DNA from: Phycisphaerales bacterium UBA5793
GTDB lineage: Bacteria; Planctomycetota; Phycisphaerae; Phycisphaerales; UBA5793
Direction of reading: 5' to 3'
Length of the DNA: 64,000 nt
Assembly (NCBI GenBank): GCA_002418285.1
Contig: DIDT01000066.1
Location: forward strand, 62,001-126,000
Below, one piece after another: positions 51,996 through 60,672 of the stretch (its first letter is position 1; each line of letters begins with the position of its first letter). A model generated the notes under the pieces. The model was not told where the DNA came from. It did not search any database and saw only the letters and a program-made list of their open reading frames with translations. The translations under genes and the position numbers were made by a program.

Positions 51996-53012
51996 TTACC
52001 AGTCGAGGTCCTGCCCCTGATCGGCCATACCCATTCCAGGTGGCGGCGGAGCTTGCTGAGGCGCGCCGAGTCCACGTTGTCTCAGGCCGCGCCACCCAGG
52101 ACCTTGCTGGGGACCCCCCATTCCGGGCTGCAAGGAACCGCGCTGCTGCATGCCCGGTGGTCCGCCAACGCCGGGACCGCCCATCGGGCCCTGTGGCATC
52201 CGGCCGCGCTGCTGCATTCCCGGTGGTCCGCCAAAGCCGGGACCACCCATCGGACCCTGCGGCATCCGGCCGCGCTGCTGCATTCCCGGTGGTCCGCCAA
52301 AGCCGGGACTGCCCATCGGGACCTGAGGCATCCGGCCGCGCTGCTGCATTCCCGGTGGTCCGCCAACGCCGGGACCGCCCATCGGACCCTGCGGCATCCG
52401 GCCGCGCTGCTGCATTCCCGGTGGTCCGCCAAAGCCGGGACCACCCATCGGGCCCTGTGGCATCGGACCGGGCTGCATTTGTTGCGCGCCCGGGCCGCCC
52501 TGTCCGCGTTTGCCGATTCGTCTCATGCGGCGCTGTTGCAGATGCTCGCGGCGCAGCTGTCGGCGCTGTTGACGCCATTGGGGACGATCGGGTTGACCTT
52601 CTCCGGGCGCCTGCATGTTGCGGCGCATTCCGCGGCGATCACCAGCCTGCGGTGCTCCCTGGGGTCCGCCTTGCTGATCGAACTGACCTTGCCATTCACC
52701 CTGATCACCGGGTGGCGGCGGTGGCGGCACCGGCATCGCACCGGGCTGATCAGCGCGTGGCGCGCCGGGAGGCATCGGTCGATCCGGCTGTGCCTGTGGA
52801 ACATTGCTTCGCGGTTGTGCATCGCGCGGCGGAGCCTGCTGATCACGCTGCATCTCGCGCTGGTGTCGCAACTGTCGCTGAGGTCTGGCCGGTGCCTGGT
52901 CGTTGGGTGGTGGCTGGTCCGTTGGCTGTTGGGCGGAAACGGCCATCGGAATACTGAGCATGAGCGAGCCGGCTATCGCGGCGATCATGCGGATTGTCAC
53001 GTTCCTGTTCAT
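51996..53012 (-). CDS. Secreted low-complexity Pro/Gly/Gln-rich repeat protein
   Basis: 338 aa from the ATG at 53012 (GGAGGATGAC upstream). After a signal peptide (about 1-27, ending AVSAQQ) the protein is disordered, rich in Pro, Gln, Arg and Gly. Residues about 180-290 consist of five 22-residue repeats of the type PMGGPGFGGPPGMQQ-RGRMPQG. The middle (RQLRREHLQQRRMRRIGKRG) is strongly basic. Function unknown; a matrix or envelope-filler role, or nucleic-acid or polymer binding by the basic part, is possible. The repeat number may vary between strains. Confidence 0.78.
   Translation of the reverse strand: MNRNVTIRMIAAIAGSLMLSIPMAVSAQQPTDQPPPNDQAPARPQRQLRHQREMQRDQQAPPRDAQPRSNVPQAQPDRPMPPGAPRADQPGAMPVPPPPPPGDQGEWQGQFDQQGGPQGAPQAGDRRGMRRNMQAPGEGQPDRPQWRQQRRQLRREHLQQRRMRRIGKRGQGGPGAQQMQPGPMPQGPMGGPGFGGPPGMQQRGRMPQGPMGGPGVGGPPGMQQRGRMPQVPMGSPGFGGPPGMQQRGRMPQGPMGGPGFGGPPGMQQRGRMPQGPMGGPGVGGPPGMQQRGSLQPGMGGPQQGPGWRGLRQRGLGAPQQAPPPPGMGMADQGQDLDW
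52136..52466. repeat. Five tandem 66-bp coding repeats
   Basis: Within the low-complexity gene, a unit of 66 bp (22 codons) is repeated five times with few differences (phenylalanine/valine and glycine/serine or valine exchanges). The period is a multiple of three so the frame is kept. Spacers are absent, which excludes a CRISPR array. Confidence 0.85.
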
Positions 53013-53140
53013 GTCATCCTCCACAGAGTTCTGGTCCGAGAAGCAGCACGCATCGCTGCGTTGAGTTCATAGTTAACGACGCGTCCACCGGAATCAACGC
53101 GTCAACAAAGAGCGTATTGCCAGCGAAAAGCGTAAGTTTC

Positions 53141-54307
53141 TCAGGCGTCATCTTCAGCCGCACTCTGCCCGGCTGGCACTCCGTCACCCTCCTCGGCCCC
53201 GACCCCATCCGCCCAGGGTGTGGGCTCGGCTCCGATTCGCAGCGCCTCTCCAATCGCGTTCATGAGGTGCAGCGCTGCTCCGCGCGTTCGCACGTCTTCC
53301 GTGAGGCGGAAATGACCGAGCACGGCGTGACAGGCGACAATCCAGTATCGTCGATAGCGCCAACGCGCGCCCTTCGACCCGTGCCTTGTGATGGTGCGGC
53401 TTCGGCAGTCCAACGACTTGACCAGATCCCGCTCGACGGCGATTTGCCGCCGGTTCCACACAGGCCAATTCGCGCAGCGCGCAATGTGTGTCGCATTCAC
53501 GATGATTGTCCTTCGCCTGATGATTGCACCCAGCGTGTGCGTTGCGCCGCAGAGTACGACAACGCTGCACAATGCGGCATCGAAGCCGAACGTCGAGAGT
53601 CGAGCAAGCAGCCACACGCCGGCAGCTGCAATGACTCCTCCGATCACAACATGAATGAGCTGCCACACTATCGGATCGCGATAGCGAATGTTGACCAGAT
53701 CGCCCTGTTGTTGAACATCAAGCCACCACGGCGTCGGGCCGAGCGATTCACGCCAGTCGGCAAAGACTTCGGAGCGCTCATCGTCATCAATCTCGCCATA
53801 CTCGTCGCGACGATTGAGTACGCATTCCACTCGACGCTCGATCCGTCGCGCATCGTGCTCCGTCATGCAGCCGGCGACAATGGTGACCCACCTGCCATTG
53901 CGCAGCCTCGCTTTGACATCAATCCGCCCGCCAAAACTCAGCCAGAATGGCCTTTCGAGAGGCGCCTGCTGGACGTACAACTGCTCGATCGAACCGCCGG
54001 AAATCGACCGGCGCGTCCTCCACGGCACCGGACCGCTTTCGATCACCACATCGCCAGCGATCACTTCGACTCGCACGGTATTCCAGATACTCGCGGCGGT
54101 CAGGCAACCAGCGAGCAGCAGCATGCTCACCAGGAAGAGCGAGATGGTCACCATCGGCACGTTCCAGCCCGACGCAGCAAACCCCCACGTCACAGCAACC
54201 GACACGACGAACAACAGCCCGGATGCCGCACCCAAACCCCACCTTGCCCATGGCGAGTAGCAGCGCACGACTACGGGCGGTGGAGCAGTATGACGAGAAT
54301 CAGCCAT
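53141..54307 (-). CDS. Membrane protein with four helices and two PH-like soluble parts
   Basis: 388 aa. Two hydrophobic hairpins (about 22-75: GLGAASGLLFVVSVAVTWGF, MVTISLFLVSMLLLAGCLTA; and about 218-262: LIHVVIGGVIAAAGVWLLAR, DAALCSVVVLCGATHTLGAI) are each followed by a beta-rich segment (VRVEVIAGDVVIESGPVPWR; RRTIIVNATHIARCANWPVW) reminiscent of bacterial PH (YdbT-like) membrane proteins. The duplicated order suggests an internal repeat. The function of such proteins is unknown. C-terminus acidic. Confidence 0.72.
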   Translation of the reverse strand: MADSRHTAPPPVVVRCYSPWARWGLGAASGLLFVVSVAVTWGFAASGWNVPMVTISLFLVSMLLLAGCLTAASIWNTVRVEVIAGDVVIESGPVPWRTRRSISGGSIEQLYVQQAPLERPFWLSFGGRIDVKARLRNGRWVTIVAGCMTEHDARRIERRVECVLNRRDEYGEIDDDERSEVFADWRESLGPTPWWLDVQQQGDLVNIRYRDPIVWQLIHVVIGGVIAAAGVWLLARLSTFGFDAALCSVVVLCGATHTLGAIIRRRTIIVNATHIARCANWPVWNRRQIAVERDLVKSLDCRSRTITRHGSKGARWRYRRYWIVACHAVLGHFRLTEDVRTRGAALHLMNAIGEALRIGAEPTPWADGVGAEEGDGVPAGQSAAEDDA

Positions 54308-54427
54308 CGAGCGAATTATGACCGATGAAGTGCGGCGGACTGGTCAGCGCCGGGCGGAATTAAGACATGGAAAGAGCACCATGGAGGCAAATCCAATCCG
54401 ATGAGCATCCAAACGGTTGCCCGCCCA

Positions 54428-54946
54428 TCAACCCGCAGCAGCTTCATTCGAGTCGCGCCGCAGTATCAGCACTACGTGCTTGTACCCCGCGTATTGAACG
54501 CTCCGCATCGGCCGCATCCCCAGGCGCAGTGCGAGTTGCATGGATGGCTCATTCTCAGGCCGAATGAGTGTGTAGGCCGTCGGGGCATCGAGCGCACTGA
54601 AGATGTACTGAACGCAGAGTCGCGCCGCTTCGAGGCCGTAACCCTTTCGCCAGAACGGTCGGTGGATCATGTAGCCCAGTGCCGGCAGTTGCTCGCCGTC
54701 CACCTCGGTCATGAGCACGCCAGCCTGGCCGACTGGCTGCTGCGAGGCATGATCGAACGCGAGCCAATACCCACACCCAAACTCGGCGTAGCGCTGCTGC
54801 TGGCGTTGCAACCAGACGTGCGACTCTTCGCGATCCATCGGTTTGGGCCAGTAGCGCATGACGTCCTTGTCGCCAAGCATGTGTGCGAGAAAGTCGAGAT
54901 CATCATCAACGAGCTCGCGCAACGTGAGGCGTGGACCGGTGAGCAT
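54428..54946 (-). CDS. GNAT acetyltransferase, RimJ/RimL type
   Basis: 172 aa from the ATG at 54946 (LTGPRLTLREL is the usual family opening). The acetyl-CoA loop is visible as FWRKGYGLEAARLCVQY, with LGYMIHRP before it and NEPSMQLALRLGM near the end, all typical of RimJ/RimL-like N-acetyltransferases. The substrate may be a protein N-terminus, an amine or an amino acid. An in-frame upstream extension of 26 residues has no family similarity. Located downstream of icd on the same strand. Confidence 0.88.
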   Translation of the reverse strand: MLTGPRLTLRELVDDDLDFLAHMLGDKDVMRYWPKPMDREESHVWLQRQQQRYAEFGCGYWLAFDHASQQPVGQAGVLMTEVDGEQLPALGYMIHRPFWRKGYGLEAARLCVQYIFSALDAPTAYTLIRPENEPSMQLALRLGMRPMRSVQYAGYKHVVLILRRDSNEAAAG

Positions 54947-55115
54947 GAGACATGGTATCTCTGCAGCCACCCACCGCTCGCCAGGCGCAACACGGCCGCT
55001 CCTGAAGCAGGGTCGCACTACCATCCGCGGCTCGCCTCGTCAAGCAATACAGGATTACTGCAGAAGAAGAGTCGCTTGCGGTTGTCTAGTTACGACGTCC
55101 GCCGAGCGGGAGAGC

Positions 55116-55145
55116 GGCCGAGGGCGAACCCCATCACCCTCGGCC
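55116..55145 (-). terminator. Possible terminator of icd
   Basis: A 9-bp perfect stem (GGCCGAGGG...CCCTCGGCC) begins 10 nt past the icd stop. No T tract follows on the minus strand, so activity is uncertain. Confidence 0.4.
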
Positions 55146-55154
55146 CATTTGCAC

Positions 55155-56597
55155 TCACCCCATATGCTTGATGATCGCCTGACCGAACTCGCTGCACTTG
55201 AGTTTCGTTGCACCGTCCATCATGCGGTGGAAGTCGTACGTCACCGTCTTGGCAGCGATGGCGCCATCAATGCCCTTGATGATGAGATCAGCCGCTTCCG
55301 TCCAACCCATATAGCGGAGCATCATCTCGCCCGAGAGAATGACCGAGCCGGGGTTGACCTGGTCCTTGTTGGCGTACTTGGGCGCGGTCCCGTGCGTGGC
55401 CTCGAAGATCGCGTGGCCCGTGATGTAGTTGATGTTGGCGCCGGGCGCGATGCCGATGCCGCCGACCTGGGCCGCGAGCGCGTCGCTGATGTAATCGCCG
55501 TTGAGGTTCATGGTGGCGAGGACGTCGAATTCCTTGGCGCGCGTTAGCACCTGCTGGAGCGTGATGTCGGCGATCGTGTCCTTGATGAGCAACATGCTCT
55601 TCCACTTGCCGTCGCCGTGCGTGGGCCACAACTTGAGAGCGGTTTCGACCTCGGCCACCACCTTGCGCTGCTGATCGGGCGTCATCATTTCGTAACCGGG
55701 CTCGATCATCTTCGCGTTGGCTTCGTTTGAAAGGTCCGGATTCGCTTCCTTGTTGCCAAAGATCCAGGTCTCGCGCTCCGTAACCGTCTGGCCCCGATAG
55801 AAGTTGGCGGCCACCTTGTAGCCCCATTCGCGGAACGCGCCTTCCGTGAACTTCATGATGTTGCCCTTATGCACCAGCGTGACGCTCTTGCGCTTGTTCT
55901 TGAGCGCGTAGCCGATGGCGCTGTGCACGAGGCGCTCCGTGCCGAGATAAGACACCGGTTTGAAGCCGATGCCGACTTCGACCGTTGTGTCGCGGTGCGG
56001 CGAGCCGATGCCCTCAAGCACCTTCTGCCAGGCGGCGCACTTCTCGTCGCTGCCGAAGCGGATCTTCGCAAACTCCTTGGGGAAGTGCTCCGCCATGAAG
56101 TCGAGGATCTTCTGGCTTTCGGGGGTACCGCCGGCGTACTCGATACCGGCATAGATGTCTTCCGTGTTTTCACGGAAAATCACCATGTCCACATCCTGCG
56201 GCTTCTTGACAGGCGAAGGAACGCCCGTGAACCAGCGCACTGGGCGCAGGCACACGTACAGGTCGAGAATCTGCCGCAGCGCGACATTGAGCGAACGAAT
56301 GCCGCCACCGATCGGCGTGGTCAGCGGACCCTTGATGCCCACGAGGTATTGCTTGAAGGCATCCAGCGTGGTTTGCGGCAGCCAGTCGCCGGTCTTGTTA
56401 AACGACTTCTCGCCCGCCAACACCTCCTGCCAGGTGATCTTCCGCTTCCCGCCGTATGCCTTCTCCACCGCGGCGTCGAAGACACGGACGCTGGATCGCC
56501 AGATGTCCGGCCCGGTGCCATCACCTTCAATGAACGGGAGGATGGGCTGGTCGGGAACGTTCAGACCCTTGGGGGTCATGGTAATGGCGGAAGGCAT
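55155..56597 (-). CDS. icd: NADP-dependent isocitrate dehydrogenase
   Basis: 480 aa. It decarboxylates isocitrate to 2-oxoglutarate in the TCA cycle. ILPFIEGDGTGPDIW opens the Rossmann-like domain; MVIFRENTEDIYAGIEY contains the substrate and cofactor residues; FKPVSYLGTERLV, VTLVHKGNIMKFTEGAFREWG and the metal-site region NLNGDYISDALAAQVGGIG (two Asp) follow; GTAPKYANKDQVNPGSV marks the adenine pocket. Longer than the E. coli enzyme (416 aa). CGGAG lies 6 nt upstream. Confidence 0.95.
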   Translation of the reverse strand: MPSAITMTPKGLNVPDQPILPFIEGDGTGPDIWRSSVRVFDAAVEKAYGGKRKITWQEVLAGEKSFNKTGDWLPQTTLDAFKQYLVGIKGPLTTPIGGGIRSLNVALRQILDLYVCLRPVRWFTGVPSPVKKPQDVDMVIFRENTEDIYAGIEYAGGTPESQKILDFMAEHFPKEFAKIRFGSDEKCAAWQKVLEGIGSPHRDTTVEVGIGFKPVSYLGTERLVHSAIGYALKNKRKSVTLVHKGNIMKFTEGAFREWGYKVAANFYRGQTVTERETWIFGNKEANPDLSNEANAKMIEPGYEMMTPDQQRKVVAEVETALKLWPTHGDGKWKSMLLIKDTIADITLQQVLTRAKEFDVLATMNLNGDYISDALAAQVGGIGIAPGANINYITGHAIFEATHGTAPKYANKDQVNPGSVILSGEMMLRYMGWTEAADLIIKGIDGAIAAKTVTYDFHRMMDGATKLKCSEFGQAIIKHMG

Positions 56598-56713
56598 GGT
56601 TTTCTCCGTGTCTTTGTGTGGCCGGTGAACGAGAAGCGTACAAGTCGGTCAGTATATGGGCGGCCGACTGCCAACGCGAGACCGGAGATTTGCCTGAAAT
56701 TCGTGATAGTGCG

Positions 56714-57190
56714 TCAACCCTGATCGACCGCCACCTGGGCAAAGAAGTAGACGCTGTCTTCAGAACCGGTGATCAGGTACTTGATGACTTTGCCCATCGG
56801 GAAGCAGCAACCTCTCGACCGGCTCCACAGGAGTACGGCCGAACCGGCGTCCACTTCCCCCAATGAGGCAAGTTGCGGCGCCACGTGAATCGCGTCTTTG
56901 CAGTTGACCCAGTGCCAACCCTTCGCTGGGGCGTTGTCGCGAATCACTTCTCCCACATACGCCCCGACACGGACAACCAGTGTGAACTCCTCTTCGGGCG
57001 TGAGATCGCGTCCTCTCATCTGCTCGAGAAACACATCCACTTCTTTGAGGCTGTCGACACTGAAATCGAGATCAACGCCAGATAAGAGTTCCGCACCGGG
57101 AGTCGGCTTCTCCGGACACGAGATGAGAAATCCTGCGACGCCATTGAACTCATCATCGAGGAACTTCGGCTTGCGCTGAATCCATTCCAT
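56714..57190 (-). CDS. Hypothetical soluble protein
   Basis: 158 aa from the ATG at 57190, which follows GGAG at about 9 nt. It has no signal peptide or membrane helix. VDSLKEVDVFLEQM and VVRVGAYVGEVIRDNAPAKGW-HWV recall small uncharacterised proteins in which an LGxYxGEVIR helix is conserved. Function unknown. 116 nt upstream of icd on the same strand. Confidence 0.72.
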   Translation of the reverse strand: MEWIQRKPKFLDDEFNGVAGFLISCPEKPTPGAELLSGVDLDFSVDSLKEVDVFLEQMRGRDLTPEEEFTLVVRVGAYVGEVIRDNAPAKGWHWVNCKDAIHVAPQLASLGEVDAGSAVLLWSRSRGCCFPMGKVIKYLITGSEDSVYFFAQVAVDQG

Positions 57191-57245
57191 GATGGGTCTC
57201 CGAAAACGCGATCTTGACTTGGCCCGCTCCGGCAGCCGCCTGATC

Positions 57246-57755
57246 TCAATCGAACAGCCAGTCGACCGCTCCAAGTGGATCGACTCGCGCCAGCACGATC
57301 ACGCCGAACCAGATGGCGATAACGCCCGACTGAATGAGTATCCCCAGTCCCGTCCTGGCGCGCCGCAGCCTGTAGTACCGGACTGTAGCGATAATGCCTA
57401 TCAGCGGAGCGATGGGAACGCCGACGAGTGTGATCATCGCGACTCCGCACAACAGCGAAACGATCGGTGAAATCTGCTTGGGATCATCCAGGCTCCAACG
57501 GGGCATATGGCCGATGAACGCCCACGCCACGATCCAGACCAGATGGGCGTAGACGAGCCAGAGTACCGGATACAGCCAGACAAACCACGTCGCAATCATC
57601 CAGCCGCGCGTCATCCGTCGGCCGACGGCAAACGTCGTCGGGTCTTGCGGACTGAACTGGCGGCCGCACTCGGGGCATCGATTCTCGCGCAACCGCTTGA
57701 GCGGGTACCCGCAGTCGAGGCAGATTCGATTGGCGCTGCTGAGTCCAGCCGTCAT
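57246..57755 (-). CDS. Zinc-ribbon membrane protein
   Basis: 169 aa from the ATG at 57755. An N-terminal zinc ribbon (CLDCGYPLKRLRENRCPECG) is followed by three to four hydrophobic helices (ATWFVWLYPVLWLVYAHLVW, ISPIVSLLCGVAMITLVGVP and GLGILIQSGVIAIWFGVIVL). The four cysteines are as in the proteins at 51474, 58365 and 59509. Role unknown; the ribbon faces the cytoplasm if the N-terminus is inside. Confidence 0.8.
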   Translation of the reverse strand: MTAGLSSANRICLDCGYPLKRLRENRCPECGRQFSPQDPTTFAVGRRMTRGWMIATWFVWLYPVLWLVYAHLVWIVAWAFIGHMPRWSLDDPKQISPIVSLLCGVAMITLVGVPIAPLIGIIATVRYYRLRRARTGLGILIQSGVIAIWFGVIVLARVDPLGAVDWLFD

Positions 57756-57794
57756 GCTCCGCCCTCGCAACCGCGAAACCTCTGAGGCAGCCGC

Positions 57795-58298
57795 TCAGTC
57801 ATCCCGTCCCGCCCAGGATGGTTCCCCGTTCTCGAACACGACGTAGTACCAGCCATCTGGATCTGCGGCGTGTTGCAACTCGATCATAAACTCCCCAGCC
57901 GACCGGACACTCAATCCAAACAGATCGAACTCGCCGGGCCCCTTCGGATCAAGGTACTCAGAGAAGTCCTCCCGTTCGATGAATCCTCGCGCAAGATCGA
58001 CCAGACGCGGCAGATTGCCAACGAGCGCGCGGACGTTTTCGACTTCAGTCGAAGATGGATGTCCGCTCACAGTCTGAATAGAGAGAGAGATGCCGTCCAT
58101 CTGGCAAGACCAGTCACGACCATCTGTCGATCTCAGCTCGCCAAGGCCGGGAACGAGACGAGTCATCTGGTTTGATTTGCCCCGACGCGATGCCCAGAAG
58201 CCAACGACGATCAGGAACAGAATGTACACGATCGCCCCCACGACGAAGAGCGCCGCGACCACGCTGATTCCCAGTCCCAGCCACCACCGCCAACTCAT
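57795..58298 (-). CDS. Membrane-anchored hypothetical protein
   Basis: 167 aa. One N-terminal hydrophobic helix (GLGISVVAALFVVGAIVYILFLIV) anchors a soluble domain of about 125 residues with a mixed beta pattern (CQMDGISLSIQTVSG, GEFDLFGLSVRSAGEFMIEL). No recognised family. It sits between two zinc-ribbon membrane protein genes with short gaps (39 and 66 nt), so probably one transcript. Confidence 0.72.
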   Translation of the reverse strand: MSWRWWLGLGISVVAALFVVGAIVYILFLIVVGFWASRRGKSNQMTRLVPGLGELRSTDGRDWSCQMDGISLSIQTVSGHPSSTEVENVRALVGNLPRLVDLARGFIEREDFSEYLDPKGPGEFDLFGLSVRSAGEFMIELQHAADPDGWYYVVFENGEPSWAGRDD

Positions 58299-58364
58299 GC
58301 GAATCGCCTGTCGAGGAAACCATTGGACACGTTGGTGAGCATGCTTGCCGCATCTCAGTGAGGG

Positions 58365-59492
58365 CTATTCCAGCGCCCCCCCGTTCAATTCCTTGAGCAG
58401 CGGCCAGAATCGGCTCTTGTGCATGATTGAAGTGAATCCGGCCAGATTGGCATCTTTGTCACCCCAGGCATCGTTCCACGCCGCATCGTACAGCGACCAG
58501 GCCGTTTCGGCATGTCCAGCGTAGATGAGATGCAGCATCTCACCCCAGACCTGATCGCGCATCATCGTGCTCGACAGGTCGTTGCCGAGTGCCGCCTGGT
58601 CATCCGCGGTCTGCTTCATCCACGCGATGATGTAGTCAGCTTCAAGCTCCGGTTCGAGCATGAGTTCGATGCTCGGTGAATAACCGGCGCCGTCGAACTT
58701 GAGCACAACCTGAGGGTACCGCAAGCACGCGTAGCAGGTCAGCTCGTACGCCCAGGTCCAGTCCGGCAAAATGAACTCGGGGTATCCGTCATGGTCACGG
58801 TCCTGAAAGCCGGCCCCGTTTTGTGCATCGATTCTGGCGATTTCGGTCGCAACGCCCGGTGATCCCACTTCGTAAATGACATACGTGGTGCAGCAGTGGG
58901 CGCCGCCGGAGAATTCGCGGATGACGATATTGGGCCGACCGTTGCCGGTGATGTCTTCGCCGCGGCCGACGAGCGGCCCGTTTGCCGTTGTATCTCCGAT
59001 GAACCAGTAGACCCCGTCCGTAGTGCTCGTCGACTGGCTCGATCGGATCTCCAGCTTCTGATCACGCACAAGTCGCGAACGATCTCCAATGACCCTCACA
59101 TTGACACCGTTCACGGCGATGCGATCAACAGTGTATTGACCGAAGAAGTAGTGGCCCGGCCCGAAGGTGAGATAGTAATCCCACCCATACTGTCGCATGC
59201 GCCGGGCGGCCACCAAGCCAGGCACCACGATTGCGATAGCCAGTAGCGCCGACGCGAGCCGCCAGCGACGACCCCCACGCAGTTGCCGGTCGGACGTCGA
59301 AGTCCGGCCGCACTCCGGGCAGCGCAGACTCGTGGCCGCTGTCATCGAGTACCCACAGTATGGGCAGTGCGGCGACTTCAAACGCTTCCGCCAGAGCAAG
59401 GCACAGGCGCACCCCGCGAAAGCAAGCAGCACAATCGACCCGATGAGGAGGCGGCCGCTCCACGGCGCGTACCAGTGAATGAGATCAGACAT
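58365..59492 (-). CDS. Zinc-ribbon membrane protein with FG-GAP/VCBS-like domain
   Basis: 375 aa. An N-terminal helix (LLIGSIVLLAFAGCACALLW), a zinc ribbon (CPYCGYSMTAATSLRCPECG, about 43-63), a second helix (WRLASALLAIAIVVPGLVAA) and a soluble domain of about 260 residues. That domain has EDITGNGRPNIVIREFSGG and QDRDHDGYPEFILPDW, calcium-loop-like D-x-[DN]-x-D/G patterns seen in VCBS/FG-GAP repeats of cell-surface proteins. The extracytoplasmic side and binding role are inferred. Starts within 17 nt of the next gene's end. Confidence 0.78.
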   Translation of the reverse strand: MSDLIHWYAPWSGRLLIGSIVLLAFAGCACALLWRKRLKSPHCPYCGYSMTAATSLRCPECGRTSTSDRQLRGGRRWRLASALLAIAIVVPGLVAARRMRQYGWDYYLTFGPGHYFFGQYTVDRIAVNGVNVRVIGDRSRLVRDQKLEIRSSQSTSTTDGVYWFIGDTTANGPLVGRGEDITGNGRPNIVIREFSGGAHCCTTYVIYEVGSPGVATEIARIDAQNGAGFQDRDHDGYPEFILPDWTWAYELTCYACLRYPQVVLKFDGAGYSPSIELMLEPELEADYIIAWMKQTADDQAALGNDLSSTMMRDQVWGEMLHLIYAGHAETAWSLYDAAWNDAWGDKDANLAGFTSIMHKSRFWPLLKELNGGALE

Positions 59493-59508
59493 GGGTTATT
59501 GAGATCGG

Positions 59509-60384
59509 TCAGGTCACAGGGACTGCATCGATCTTCTCCTCCGCTGCCGCTATGGCCAACTCGGCCCGCATTCTCTTGCGCGTCTCCCCGAGTTGACCAA
59601 TGGCGGCCAGCCACGGCAAAGCGAGGATGAAGCCAGGTCCGAACATCCTGCCCACCAACAGGTACGGAAGTACCGCCGGGATCAGCGCCACAATCGCGAA
59701 CCCCATGATGGTGCGTCGGTATGTGCGCAGGTGCTTCTCGCGTACTTGGTCAAACCCCGGACAACGTCTCTCGATCGATTGCGCATGACTCAGCAGCGCC
59801 ATTGCCTGAAACCCGATGACGAGCGGAATCGCAAACAGGATAGCCGCTTCCCACCAGGGCACTCCGGCTCCGACGCTGCTGAATCCCCCCATTTCAAGCA
59901 CGATGGAACCAAAAGCCGGAACGAGCGCGACGGTCAACACGCGCAGCGCCAGGGTGCGAACCGGCTCGCTTCCTTTCCCGCGCGGCTCCGGGGTCGCGAA
60001 CATCCACAGCCCTCCCACGATGCCAACGCTGGCGGCAAAGAGCCCCAAACCCTCCGCAACCAGACTCACGATCATGATCGGACGGAGCGCGGGGTGCGCT
60101 GCGGCCGGATCGATCACAAAGAAAACGAGAATCCCCCACACAACCACCAGAACCACCACACCAACCAGGATCCCCATGCTCGTCCAGATCCAGTCCAAGC
60201 CGCGGAGCATCGTCCCCACCCACCGCTGATCGGAATACCGCAGCCAATACCCATGCAGCGATCGCTCCACCTCGGCGCCGCACTCCGGGCACCGGCCCTC
60301 CGCCGGCTGGGCACGGAGGTCGTACCCGCAGACGATGCACGTTGGCAATACCGGCCCCTCGGTTTTTGCCTCGTCCTGTCCCAT
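59509..60384 (-). CDS. Zinc-ribbon polytopic membrane protein
   Basis: 291 aa from the ATG at 60384. The zinc ribbon CIVCGYDLRAQPAEGRCPECG is near the N-terminus, followed by about six helices (SMGILVGVVVLVVVWGILVF, IMIVSLVAEGLGLFAASVGI, LRVLTVALVPAFGSIVLEM, WWEAAILFAIPLVIGFQAMA, IMGFAIVALIPAVLPYLLV). The helices before the C-terminus are typical of small transporters or sensors but no transport motif is seen. First gene of the zinc-ribbon/membrane run 60384 to 56714. Confidence 0.8.
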   Translation of the reverse strand: MGQDEAKTEGPVLPTCIVCGYDLRAQPAEGRCPECGAEVERSLHGYWLRYSDQRWVGTMLRGLDWIWTSMGILVGVVVLVVVWGILVFFVIDPAAAHPALRPIMIVSLVAEGLGLFAASVGIVGGLWMFATPEPRGKGSEPVRTLALRVLTVALVPAFGSIVLEMGGFSSVGAGVPWWEAAILFAIPLVIGFQAMALLSHAQSIERRCPGFDQVREKHLRTYRRTIMGFAIVALIPAVLPYLLVGRMFGPGFILALPWLAAIGQLGETRKRMRAELAIAAAEEKIDAVPVT

Positions 60385-60672
60385 GGTGAGAGCATCATAT
60401 GGCCGCTTCAATTACAGCCGTCGAGGCGGTTGTGGCATGTCGCATCACCCGACCGAGGCTCTGGGGAGGTGTGGTTGGCAAATGCAGCGCCGCATTTGGC
60501 GTGTTGCAGTGTCTTCTTTCTGGTTCGGATTCTGGACGCATCAAATCACCCTGATCCTCTCCGATGCACTAGACAGGTGCTACCGATAGTTCATACTTTG
60601 GCAGCGCGAAATGTCCGCGCTTGGTCAGAGGTTGACAAAACGCCAACGGTCGTTTTGGAAGGGAGAGAGAAA

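Noticed and set aside
52136..52466. Regular repeats that could suggest CRISPR
   Set aside because: Units are contiguous, 66 bp long, in frame and code for Pro/Gly repeats; there are no unique spacers and no cas genes.
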